The notes under the pieces were generated by a model. The model ran no database searches and was not told the origin of the DNA. It worked only from the letters and a program-made list of their open reading frames with translations. The translations under genes and the position numbers were made by a program. Source: JAAYCT01 sp964499575 (GTDB lineage Bacteria; Bacillota; Clostridia; Saccharofermentanales; Saccharofermentanaceae). From it: a DNA stretch of 16,855 nucleotides. Positions 7,085 through 13,741 of the stretch are shown here, one piece after another; the stretch's first letter is position 1; each line of letters opens with the position of its first letter. The DNA lies in assembly GCA_964499575.1 (NCBI GenBank), contig CAZCLK010000029.1, positions 1 to 16,855 on the forward strand. The letters run 5' to 3'.

Positions 7085-8821
7085 TCAAGACGATTCCTGC
7101 AGGTATTCGTAGTTCTTACCGACAAAGTTATTGATGATGTAGCGCGACATATTGAGCGGATTGCTCACCGCGTATGCTTCTTCGCCGTTTTGATACTTTT
7201 CGGGTACACGGATCGCGCTCATTACACCGTCTCGCAAGTCTTCTCTTCTGTAGCCCGGCGTCATGCCGAAAACTTGATCCAACTCATCGTCGGAACATTC
7301 GTGTAACCCGTGATCAGACTGTAAAACAATTACGGCATCAGGGTCTTTTTCCAGGATCATGTCAATCGTATTGATCAAGACCTTCCTGGAATAAACATGC
7401 TGATGATAGTAATCACCGGACTCGTTGGGGACGTATGATATGTAGTTTCCGTTTTCGTCATACACAAAAGGACTATGAAACATTGGATTCATGAGAATTG
7501 TAAAATTAGGCTGTCCTTCAACAAAGCCATCCATGATCTCAGCGATCGCGTTGACATAGTAAGCGTTAAATATAGAAGCATCTCCGCCTAAAAAGATCTC
7601 GCTGATTTTTTCTTCAGAGACCGTATTTTCAACAGTTTGAACACCGGATGATTTATCGGACGACTGTATTACAGCCTCGTGGTCGGAAAAGATATTGTAC
7701 TTATCACTGAATAGGAGAGCCCCGGGACGAAAAAAGTAGAACATAAACTGTTCCGCTTCAGCATCGCGAATGCGCTTCATTGCCTCTTCCGCGGAAAGTT
7801 TACCACCAAACTCAGACAAACTATTTGGTTGTTTGGGAGAGAAACGCAGAGCATAGAAATAGATGTAGAAATTATCTGCCGTTATCGGAAAATAGAATGA
7901 ATCCGTAGTCGGTAAAAAATACCGATCCAAAAGGGCAACGGTATGGGTTAGATATTCGGCAGAAGAAAATGCCAGAAGTGTCTCATTACAAATACGAGAC
8001 TTAAATAACGGGGTCTGAATTTTGTCAGACTGTGCCTCATCACGAGTAAAATCCGGCTGCTCCAGTTTAGCTGAGAGATATGAATCATAAAAATGCGGAC
8101 ACATCAAAGCCGGAATTGCCACGGTTGTAAGATGACGTGCGGAGAGCGTTGCCCCCGTATCAACTTGAAACCCTCGCGCGTTCAATTGTGCGAGAAACTC
8201 ATCCTGGCTGTCGCCAAAGTATTTTTCGACTGTCTCGAAGTTCAACATTTCATCACAATGGATCCAATATACATTCGGAGAATCGGTAATTGCCGGGTCG
8301 ACATAAAAATTCTGCTTTAGCTCAATTTTCTCAGAAGTCTGAGAGCGAATGACTATGATGGCGGAATTTACGAAGGAAATCGCAAAAAAAACAAGCACAA
8401 AGGCGCATAGAATGAAGGTTGCAGAATGCCGATAGTTTATCTTCCGTAATCTGTACACTAAGACCGCAGACAGCAAAAACCATAGCGAATAATACAAGAC
8501 AACATGATTAAATATCATCAGTATCACATGATGGCCCAGTGATTCCAAGAAGACTCCGACCCACATAAACAGACAAAAAATTGTTCCGGCAAGCGGGTTT
8601 TTCAAAGCAAACAGTGATCCCATCCAGACGATCAAGGTTATGACCATGCATACAAAAGCGATGATGAGAACAGGAGCAAGTGAAACGTAAATCGAGTTCC
8701 GGCTATAGTAAAAAAGGAGGACCGACGGCGCGAACAGCGCGCTAACAAGAAGAAGCCAAATGGCTCCGGGATCGGAGAGTATCGCGAGCAAGCGAGGTGT
8801 TTTAGATGTTTCGGTATTCAT
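7085..8821 (-). CDS. Membrane-anchored sulfatase/alkaline phosphatase superfamily protein, paralog 1
   Basis: This is a 578-residue integral membrane protein with about five N-terminal helices (roughly residues 20-155) and a large extracytoplasmic catalytic domain. The alkaline phosphatase superfamily metal site is recognisable: NVYWIHCD with Asp190, a candidate Thr nucleophile at 232 in TTVAIPALM, MFHSPF with His449, and VIVLQSDHG with Asp503 and His504. The TM-plus-domain design and a Thr before a Ser/Ala-x-Pro stretch recall phosphoethanolamine and glycerophosphate transferases (EptA, LtaS) more than true sulfatases. A transferase acting on a surface polymer is therefore inferred, but the substrate is unknown. 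It is last in a minus-strand unit, 19 bases after its paralog. The ATG at 8821 has only a distant GGGGA. It is AT-richer than the genes on either side. The last 41 conserved residues are almost identical to the paralog. Confidence 0.8.
   Translation of the reverse strand: MNTETSKTPRLLAILSDPGAIWLLLVSALFAPSVLLFYYSRNSIYVSLAPVLIIAFVCMVITLIVWMGSLFALKNPLAGTIFCLFMWVGVFLESLGHHVILMIFNHVVLYYSLWFLLSAVLVYRLRKINYRHSATFILCAFVLVFFAISFVNSAIIVIRSQTSEKIELKQNFYVDPAITDSPNVYWIHCDEMLNFETVEKYFGDSQDEFLAQLNARGFQVDTGATLSARHLTTVAIPALMCPHFYDSYLSAKLEQPDFTRDEAQSDKIQTPLFKSRICNETLLAFSSAEYLTHTVALLDRYFLPTTDSFYFPITADNFYIYFYALRFSPKQPNSLSEFGGKLSAEEAMKRIRDAEAEQFMFYFFRPGALLFSDKYNIFSDHEAVIQSSDKSSGVQTVENTVSEEKISEIFLGGDASIFNAYYVNAIAEIMDGFVEGQPNFTILMNPMFHSPFVYDENGNYISYVPNESGDYYHQHVYSRKVLINTIDMILEKDPDAVIVLQSDHGLHECSDDELDQVFGMTPGYRREDLRDGVMSAIRVPEKYQNGEEAYAVSNPLNMSRYIINNFVGKNYEYLQESS
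7121..7222 (-). repeat. Near-identical 3' segment shared by the two paralogs, copy 1
   Basis: Positions 7121-7222 align without gaps to 8877-8978 with four mismatches in 102 bases, and the 58 bases 7165-7222 are identical to 8921-8978. The flanks on the 5' side of the genes diverge abruptly after codon Met-Ser-Ala. The encoded residues are 40 of 41 identical. Confidence 0.9.
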
Positions 8822-8840
8822 AGAAAATAAGGTCCCCTTA

Positions 8841-10559
8841 TTACGGCTCTTCTTCTAAGTATTCATAATTTTTCCCGACAAAATTATTGATGATATAACG
8901 CGACATATTGAGCGGATTGTTCACCGCGTATGCTTCTTCGCCGTTTTGATACTTTTCGGGTACACGGATCGCGCTCATGGTTCCGTGGCGCATATCATAC
9001 CAGTCGTGATTTGATACATTGAAAGACGCGTCCAGCGTATCATCGTAGAGATAATTAATACCGTGGTCAGATTGTAAAACAATCACGGCATCCGGGTCTT
9101 TTTCTATAATCATATCGACAATATTCAGTAAAACTCTTGAGGAATAAACGTGCTGACCATAATACAATTTCATGTCTTGAGGGGAGTAATTTGCGTTTAA
9201 TTCTCCGTCTTCGCTAAAAGCGAACGGGAAATGAAACATGAGATTCATCAATATGGTGAAATGCGGCCGTTCTTCAGAAGAATCATTCAGTATGCGATCG
9301 ACCGCATTGATGAAATATGCATATTGGCGGGCTGCCGCTTCGGAACCGAGAAATATTTCTGATAACATCTCATCGGATACAGAAGCAGCCAAGACTTCAG
9401 ACTCTGCAGGGTAATCCAATGAAGGAATATATTCGGATGTCGGAGTGAATCCAAACACCTTGGCTCCGGGACGAAAGAAGGATAGCATGAAAGTGCTTGC
9501 CTCGGACTTTTTAATACATTTCATGGCCGCCTCATCCGAAAGCTGCTCCATCTTAGCCAACTCGAACGGATGATGGTACAACATATTGAGGACCCAGTCT
9601 CCGAATTCTTCGGATTCCAAAGGGTAATAGAAAGTGTCCGTCGTCGGGAAATAGAAGTGGTTCATCAACGCGACGGTGTTGGTTTTGTACCCCGCGGCAG
9701 TAAATGCTGAGATGGTCTCGTTATGAAGCCGCACATCCTTGAGAGTCGCCTGCGTCGACATGGATAACACACGTTGATATGCTCTATCTCTGTCTGATAA
9801 AATATCGGACAGGAAATTGTCATAATAATCAGGACACATAAGAGCAGGGATGGCTACAGACGTATTATAACAAGAGAAAAAAGACGCGTCTTCGTTGACT
9901 GAAAATTCTCTCTCGGACAGCTCGCTCAAAAAGTCTTCCTGATCGTCATTAAAGTATTTTTCAAAGGTTTTGAAATTTATCATACCGTCACAATGAATCC
10001 AATATACATTGGGTTGATCGGAAAGGCTCTCGTTTACGTAAAAAGAAGTCTTTACATCTGCTTTTTTGGCCGTGAAACCGTGAACAAAGTTGTAGAGAGA
10101 CGTTCCAAAAGATATAGAGAAAAAAATGATGACAAATGCGCATAAAATAAATGGAAATGCCCCGCGGACGTCGACTTTTCGAAGAATATAAGAAAGGGCA
10201 CTCACTAAAGCAACCCAGAAAACGTAGTAAATAACAGTACCCGTGAACATTTTGATGATCGTCAGATGCGCAAGAGACTCCAAAAAAATGCCGATCCATA
10301 TTAGTATTGATAACATAAATGACGCAAAAGAGTTTCTAAGCAAACTCTCTGCCAACATAAAGAAAATAACGGAAGCCAAAACGCAGAGGCAGGAGACGAT
10401 AAGCACATAGTGTATCTCAACATAGACGGAATTCTGACTATAATAAAAAAACAGAACAGAAGGAGAGAAAAGGGAAGCAGCAATAAAAAAACGCCAGAAT
10501 AGTGGTTCGGAAAACAATGTGCGGATGAATGCAAATAGTCTCGAAGGGGCGATTTTCAT
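8841..10559 (-). CDS. Membrane-anchored sulfatase/alkaline phosphatase superfamily protein, paralog 2
   Basis: This is the tandem paralog of the next gene downstream, with the same layout: about five N-terminal helices, then an extracytoplasmic domain. The metal-site residues are kept, numbered from Met at 10559: Asp191 in NVYWIHCD, candidate nucleophile Thr233 in TSVAIPALM, His443 in MFHFPF, and Asp498-His499 in VIVLQSDHG. Both copies therefore look catalytically competent. The two proteins are only moderately alike through most of their length, which suggests divergence in acceptor or donor. A longer frame starts at a TTG at 10580. The ATG at 10559 (572 residues, MKIAPSRLF) is preferred because AAAGGA lies about 11 bases before it, whereas nothing good precedes the TTG. 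The start is uncertain. The gene follows the methyltransferase after a 66-base gap that contains a hairpin. Confidence 0.8.
   Translation of the reverse strand: MKIAPSRLFAFIRTLFSEPLFWRFFIAASLFSPSVLFFYYSQNSVYVEIHYVLIVSCLCVLASVIFFMLAESLLRNSFASFMLSILIWIGIFLESLAHLTIIKMFTGTVIYYVFWVALVSALSYILRKVDVRGAFPFILCAFVIIFFSISFGTSLYNFVHGFTAKKADVKTSFYVNESLSDQPNVYWIHCDGMINFKTFEKYFNDDQEDFLSELSEREFSVNEDASFFSCYNTSVAIPALMCPDYYDNFLSDILSDRDRAYQRVLSMSTQATLKDVRLHNETISAFTAAGYKTNTVALMNHFYFPTTDTFYYPLESEEFGDWVLNMLYHHPFELAKMEQLSDEAAMKCIKKSEASTFMLSFFRPGAKVFGFTPTSEYIPSLDYPAESEVLAASVSDEMLSEIFLGSEAAARQYAYFINAVDRILNDSSEERPHFTILMNLMFHFPFAFSEDGELNANYSPQDMKLYYGQHVYSSRVLLNIVDMIIEKDPDAVIVLQSDHGINYLYDDTLDASFNVSNHDWYDMRHGTMSAIRVPEKYQNGEEAYAVNNPLNMSRYIINNFVGKNYEYLEEEP
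8877..8978 (-). repeat. Near-identical 3' segment shared by the two paralogs, copy 2
   Basis: This is the partner of the segment at 7121-7222, in direct orientation with an offset of 1756 bases. Two direct copies this close together could recombine and delete one gene, leaving a chimera. Confidence 0.9.
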
Positions 10560-10589
10560 AAGGAACATGATCCTTTCCAAACCGTATTG

Positions 10590-10614
10590 GCCTGCCGATC
10601 GTTAAAAAGCAGGC
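10590..10614 (-). other. Intercistronic hairpin between methyltransferase and paralog 2
   Basis: GCCTGC (10590-10595) can pair with GCAGGC (10609-10614) around a 13-base loop. No T-run follows in the minus-strand transcript, so it is more likely an RNA processing or stability element than a terminator. Confidence 0.3.
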
Positions 10615-10625
10615 GGTTGGGAGTT

Positions 10626-12011
10626 CTATGATTTGCGGTACAGATATATCGTCCTTTCGGACCCTTGAACCGCTTTTTGGTCTATTGGCTTCCAATAACG
10701 GGCAAATGATGCCTCGAATTGCTCCTGTGTATAACGATCAAAAATGTCCTCGCGCGAGGAGAGGAGTCGTTGTACCTGAACGTCGGATTTGGGGACAAAT
10801 TCGATAATCAGGTGATCGCTTATACCGGACAACCATTCGGCCAGCAGATCGAGAGGCACATTGTTGGAAATAGCCATGTGATGAATAACGGCCAACATCA
10901 TGATGCAATCCGGTCGTTCTCTTTCCGAAATGGACATTCGTTCTTTTCCGGCAAAACCGATCCCCGAGCTGGGATTGGTCAAGTCCATGAGAAGCGGCAG
11001 GATGGGCATGTCTTTGCCTCGGGTCTGACGGTAACATTGCTCAACTGCGACCGGATCCGCATCAAACGCAACCGTCCGCGCTCCGGCCCGGACCGCGAGC
11101 ATGGAATATGTGCCGTCGTTACTTCCCAAATCCCACAAAGATTCAGGATGAATAAGATTGATATAGTCGGAAACGATGGATTTTTTGGAGTCCGCTCCGG
11201 TTTCCGTGTAACTGGTTTGCGCGGTGTAATCGCCCCACTCGGTCTTCTGACCGGGCAAAGAAAGCTTTTCGAGCCACAAAATCATACTCTCGATCAGAGC
11301 CAGGTGGCTGTTACGGGATAAACTGACGGTTTTTCTCGGTTGTCCCTCATCAATACGCTTCGAGGTATCCGCGTGTCGGGCGATGGATGCGGCATGCCAA
11401 TGGATGTGTTGTTTCGCGAAAAAGCCTCCCCTTCCGCGGAGGATTTGATCTGCAAGATCCAGAGGGATTCCGTCGATATAACAACTTAGCATGCGGCTCA
11501 TCCGAACATCCACAAAGGACATCAGCAGAAGAGGTGCCAGAAAGTGACGACAAAATTGACTGTAAGCGATCCACGGACTACCCTCCCGGTACAAATCGAA
11601 GGAAAGGGTGTCAATAAAGATCGGCTTTCCGCGTGAAAACTGAACATTGAACGCACTCGCATCCTTAAGGACCATTCCATGATCCATCGCGAGCCGATGG
11701 ATTCGCAAGGTGAGTAGCGCCGCGTCTTTGAGCGCGGAAAAAGACCATTCGTAGGGGTAGGAGATAAAGGGGATCCGTTCCGGACGGATGACCTGAATAC
11801 CGTTTTCAAACGGGCAGGGTTCAGTCGTTTCCTCATGCGGAATCAGCCAACCCCTGTCCAGAAGAGCAAGATAAAGGCCGGATTCATTCAGATGCTTGTA
11901 TTGTGCCGAGTAGGATGGATTGATTTGGCGATAGAGCACACCGTCTCTTGAAAAAACGAAGCCGGACGGATCGCGAAAAGAGCCGCTGTTTTTGCCTTCA
12001 ATTTCCTTCAT
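10626..12011 (-). CDS. Two-domain class I SAM methyltransferase with kinase-like N-terminal half
   Basis: The 461-residue protein, numbered from the ATG at 12011, has a C-terminal class I methyltransferase fold. SAM motif I is WDLGSNDGTYS at 293-303, an acidic residue after the next strand sits in AFDADP (near 315), and AVIHHM near 374 is a post-motif typical of this group. The N-terminal 230 residues contain HGMVLKDASAFNVQF then PIFIDTLSF, with Asp117, Asn122 and Asp134 spaced like the catalytic and metal-binding loops of kinase-fold proteins. No clear glycine loop or strand-3 lysine is visible. NoeA-like nodulation methyltransferases show a similar layout as far as I recall. The ATG at 12011 overlaps the end of the small upstream gene by 14 bases. 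A longer frame to 12131 adds 40 unconvincing residues that lie wholly over that gene. The role is inferred to be modification of the same product as the two membrane enzymes. Confidence 0.75.
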   Translation of the reverse strand: MKEIEGKNSGSFRDPSGFVFSRDGVLYRQINPSYSAQYKHLNESGLYLALLDRGWLIPHEETTEPCPFENGIQVIRPERIPFISYPYEWSFSALKDAALLTLRIHRLAMDHGMVLKDASAFNVQFSRGKPIFIDTLSFDLYREGSPWIAYSQFCRHFLAPLLLMSFVDVRMSRMLSCYIDGIPLDLADQILRGRGGFFAKQHIHWHAASIARHADTSKRIDEGQPRKTVSLSRNSHLALIESMILWLEKLSLPGQKTEWGDYTAQTSYTETGADSKKSIVSDYINLIHPESLWDLGSNDGTYSMLAVRAGARTVAFDADPVAVEQCYRQTRGKDMPILPLLMDLTNPSSGIGFAGKERMSISERERPDCIMMLAVIHHMAISNNVPLDLLAEWLSGISDHLIIEFVPKSDVQVQRLLSSREDIFDRYTQEQFEASFARYWKPIDQKAVQGSERTIYLYRKS

Positions 12012-12189
12012 CTTTCTTATCCGTGGACGTGTTATCCGCATTATCCTTCGCTTTAAATTTGCTTCTGAACCATGCAGAAATGCGTTTTCTGAACGAAATA
12101 AAGAAAATGCCGACGGCTGCGAATCCCGCAACGACCGCTTGAATGATCATACTGCCAAGGGCAGGATCAATATATAAAATGAAGCGCAA
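11998..12189 (-). CDS. Small membrane protein with YIDPxxGS motif
   Basis: A 63-residue protein starts with TTG at 12189, preceded by GAAGGGAG about ten bases upstream. It begins MRFILYIDPALGSM, has one hydrophobic helix (about residues 14-32), and ends in a basic then acidic tail (FRKRISAWFRSKFKAKDN, then DKKDEGN). Short proteins with a YIDPGTGS-like start followed by a single helix are, from memory, frequent beside surface-polysaccharide genes of Firmicutes, but no function is established. It heads the minus-strand unit and overlaps the methyltransferase start by 14 bases, so the two are translationally coupled. A role as a membrane docking partner for the otherwise soluble methyltransferase is possible but speculative. 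Confidence 0.7.
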   Translation of the reverse strand: MRFILYIDPALGSMIIQAVVAGFAAVGIFFISFRKRISAWFRSKFKAKDNADNTSTDKKDEGN

Positions 12190-12210
12190 ATCGAATCAGC
12201 TCCCTTCAGA

Positions 12211-12276
12211 AGAGTGGCAAGAATTCTGATGTGTGATAAAGTCTCACGAAATAGTTTAACATACGCGCGCCACTCT
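12211..12276. repeat. Separated perfect inverted repeat in the divergent intergenic region
   Basis: AGAGTGGC (12211-12218) and GCCACTCT (12269-12276) are perfect 8-bp inverted copies 50 bases apart. On the minus strand the first copy reached overlaps the candidate -35 region, and the second lies just before the ribosome binding site of the 63-residue protein. It could be paired operator half-sites. Chance occurrence cannot be excluded. Confidence 0.35.
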
Positions 12277-12281
12277 ATAAA
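12253..12281 (-). promoter_or_regulatory. Candidate promoter for the four-gene minus-strand unit
   Basis: On the minus strand TTTATA (12281-12276) and TAAACT (12258-12253), the latter preceded by TGT, are separated by 17 bases. Each matches the consensus at four of six positions, with an extended TG. Transcription would start near 12246. It is weak, but it is the best candidate seen upstream of the TTG at 12189. Confidence 0.3.
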
Positions 12282-12325
12282 GAGACATACGGCAGAACTA
12301 AATCACTCCTTTCGGGCTATTAGGA

Positions 12326-12331
12326 TATAAT
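12326..12331 (+). promoter_or_regulatory. Candidate -10 element for the VOC gene
   Basis: A perfect TATAAT sits 39 bases before the ATG at 12371. No recognisable -35 hexamer lies 15-18 bases upstream, so an activator may be needed or the match may be chance. Confidence 0.4.
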
Positions 12332-12370
12332 GAGAGTCATATATGATTGATCCGCCGACGAGAGGTGCGT

Positions 12371-12754
12371 ATGAACATTGAACATATCGCAATGTATGTT
12401 ATTGATCCGGAAGTCCTGAGGGATTTCTATATCCGTTACTTTAACGCGACATCGAATGACGGATACCATAACCCCGTAACCGGGCTCCGCACTTATTTTC
12501 TCTCTTTTGACGATGTGGCGCGGGTGGAAATCATGTCCCTCCCCGATGTGATCAAGGGCTCCAATGACGCGAATCAGACCGGTTATACGCATCTGGCGTT
12601 CGGTGTCGGAAGCCGCGAGGCGGTTGATACACTAACCGCGCGTCTGGAAGCGGACGGCTATCCGGTCGCAAGTCGTCCGCGGGTGACCGGCGACGGCTAT
12701 TACGAGAGTGTCGTTTTGGACCCGGAGGGGAACCGGATCGAGATCACGGAGTAG
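12371..12754 (+). CDS. VOC (glyoxalase/bleomycin-resistance fold) metalloprotein
   Basis: A 127-residue single-domain protein of the vicinal oxygen chelate superfamily, with two beta-alpha-beta-beta-beta repeats. The four metal-ligand positions of glyoxalase I-like members are filled: His5 in MNIEHIAMYV, Glu53 in ARVEIMSL, His74 in GYTHLAFGV, and Glu124 in GNRIEITE. The ending VVLDPEGNRIEI is characteristic. This fits a lactoylglutathione lyase-like enzyme, but the superfamily also includes isomerases and resistance proteins, so the substrate is open. The ATG at 12371 is chosen over a TTG at 12347 because GAGAGGTG lies directly upstream and the protein then begins at the conserved first strand. 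It is transcribed alone: a candidate -10 lies upstream and a terminator follows 23 bases after the stop. Confidence 0.88.
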   Translation: MNIEHIAMYVIDPEVLRDFYIRYFNATSNDGYHNPVTGLRTYFLSFDDVARVEIMSLPDVIKGSNDANQTGYTHLAFGVGSREAVDTLTARLEADGYPVASRPRVTGDGYYESVVLDPEGNRIEITE

Positions 12755-12777
12755 CGGCGATCCGTCTTATACACTCG

Positions 12778-12804
12778 AAACCGCGCATCCCCGCGCGGTT
12801 TTTT
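12778..12804 (+). terminator. Intrinsic terminator after the VOC gene
   Basis: CCGCGC (12781-12786) pairs with GCGCGG (12793-12798) around a six-base loop, with AAA before and six T after. It separates the VOC gene from the efflux operon promoter starting at 12833. Confidence 0.9.
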
Positions 12805-12831
12805 GTTGTGCGGAAGAGTTTTGGCAAACGA

Positions 12832-12849
12832 CTTGACCACCCGGTCAAG
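12832..12849. promoter_or_regulatory. Operator O1 of the efflux operon (probable TetR site)
   Basis: CTTGACC and GGTCAAG are perfect 7-bp inverted half-sites around ACCC. The site covers the -35 hexamer (12833-12838) and part of the spacer. It shares a 15-base identical core (12835-12849) with the second site. The probable ligand is the TetR-family protein encoded as the last gene of this operon. Confidence 0.8.
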
Positions 12850-12861
12850 CCGCGATATAAT
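12833..12861 (+). promoter_or_regulatory. Promoter of the ABC efflux/TetR operon
   Basis: TTGACC (12833-12838) and TATAAT (12856-12861) are separated by exactly 17 bases, which is close to the ideal housekeeping sigma promoter. Transcription should start near 12868, inside the second operator. Confidence 0.88.
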
Positions 12862-12865
12862 GCGA

Positions 12866-12883
12866 TTAGACCACCCGGTCAAG
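12866..12883. promoter_or_regulatory. Operator O2 of the efflux operon (probable TetR site)
   Basis: A second copy of the palindrome, with GACCACCCGGTCAAG at 12869-12883 identical to O1. The outer left bases differ (TTA for CTT). It spans the predicted transcription start and runs into the AAGGAGG ribosome binding site (12881-12887). The centres of O1 and O2 are 34 bp apart, about three helical turns. Confidence 0.8.
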
Positions 12884-12892
12884 GAGGTGTCT

Positions 12893-13741
12893 ATGATTTC
12901 CGTTAAGAACATTTATCACGATTACGAGGGCAAGGGCAACTACGCCGTTTCCGATGTCTCCTTTTCGATCGAAAAGGGCCGGATCTTCGGCTTTCTCGGC
13001 CCATCGGGCGCCGGCAAATCAACCGTTCAGAACATCATGACCGGCCTTCTTTCGCTGCAGCGCGGAGAGGTTCTCTACGACGGTCAGCCGATTCAATCGC
13101 TTCGAACGAAGTTTTTCAATCAAATCGGTGTCTCGTTCGAACAGCCGAACGTATACGCGAAGCTGACGGGACTTGAAAATCTCAAGTATTTCGCCGCGCT
13201 CTTTTCCGTTCCGACGAGGGATCCGATGGAGCTTCTGGATCGTGTCGGCCTTCGCGAATCGGCGAATAAAAAAGCAAACGAATACTCAAAAGGCATGCGC
13301 CAGCGCCTGACGCTCGCGCGGGCGCTGATCAACAGCCCCCGATATCTGTTCCTGGACGAGCCTACGAACGGACTGGATCCGAGCACGGCGGCGAGCGTCC
13401 GCGAGCTGATCCGTGAGGAGAGGGATCGCGGAGCCGAGGTTTTTCTGACGACGCATAATATGGAGCTTGCCGATTCACTTTGCGACGCGGTGGCATTTAT
13501 AAACGAAGGCAAAATCTCCGCGATGGATTCGCCCGACGCACTCAAGCTTCGCTTCGGCAAGCGCCGCGTCGCTGTGCTTTTTCGGGAGGGGGAGGAAGAA
13601 AAGACAGAGACGTTCGAGCTTTCCGACCGGCAGGGACTCGCGAATTTTCTTCTGCGCGTCGACCCGATCAAGGTCCATTCGCAGGAGGCGACACTCGAGG
13701 AGATCTTCCTTCGGGTGACCGGAAAGGAGCTGACCGCATGA
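12893..13741 (+). CDS. ABC transporter ATP-binding protein (efflux type)
   Basis: This is the ATPase driving the two membrane proteins encoded next. The 282-residue protein has a complete nucleotide-binding domain: Walker A GPSGAGKST at 36-44, Q-loop Gln84, signature YSKGMRQ at 131-137, Walker B YLFLDEP with catalytic Glu156, D-loop GLDP, and switch His188 in LTTHNM. After about 220 there is a short C-terminal domain common in drug and antibiotic exporters (ABC-2 systems). AAGGAGG at 12881-12887 fixes the ATG at 12893; a longer frame from 12803 would run back through the promoter and operators. The stop overlaps the next start as ATGA. The substrate is unknown, although TetR control by paired operators suggests a toxic or signalling small molecule. 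Confidence 0.93.
   Translation: MISVKNIYHDYEGKGNYAVSDVSFSIEKGRIFGFLGPSGAGKSTVQNIMTGLLSLQRGEVLYDGQPIQSLRTKFFNQIGVSFEQPNVYAKLTGLENLKYFAALFSVPTRDPMELLDRVGLRESANKKANEYSKGMRQRLTLARALINSPRYLFLDEPTNGLDPSTAASVRELIREERDRGAEVFLTTHNMELADSLCDAVAFINEGKISAMDSPDALKLRFGKRRVAVLFREGEEEKTETFELSDRQGLANFLLRVDPIKVHSQEATLEEIFLRVTGKELTA

Noticed and set aside
7085..10580. Classical sulfatases needing formylglycine
   Set aside because: No C/S-x-P-x-R maturation motif follows the first metal-binding segment; the likely nucleophile is a Thr in T-[TS]-VAIPALM.
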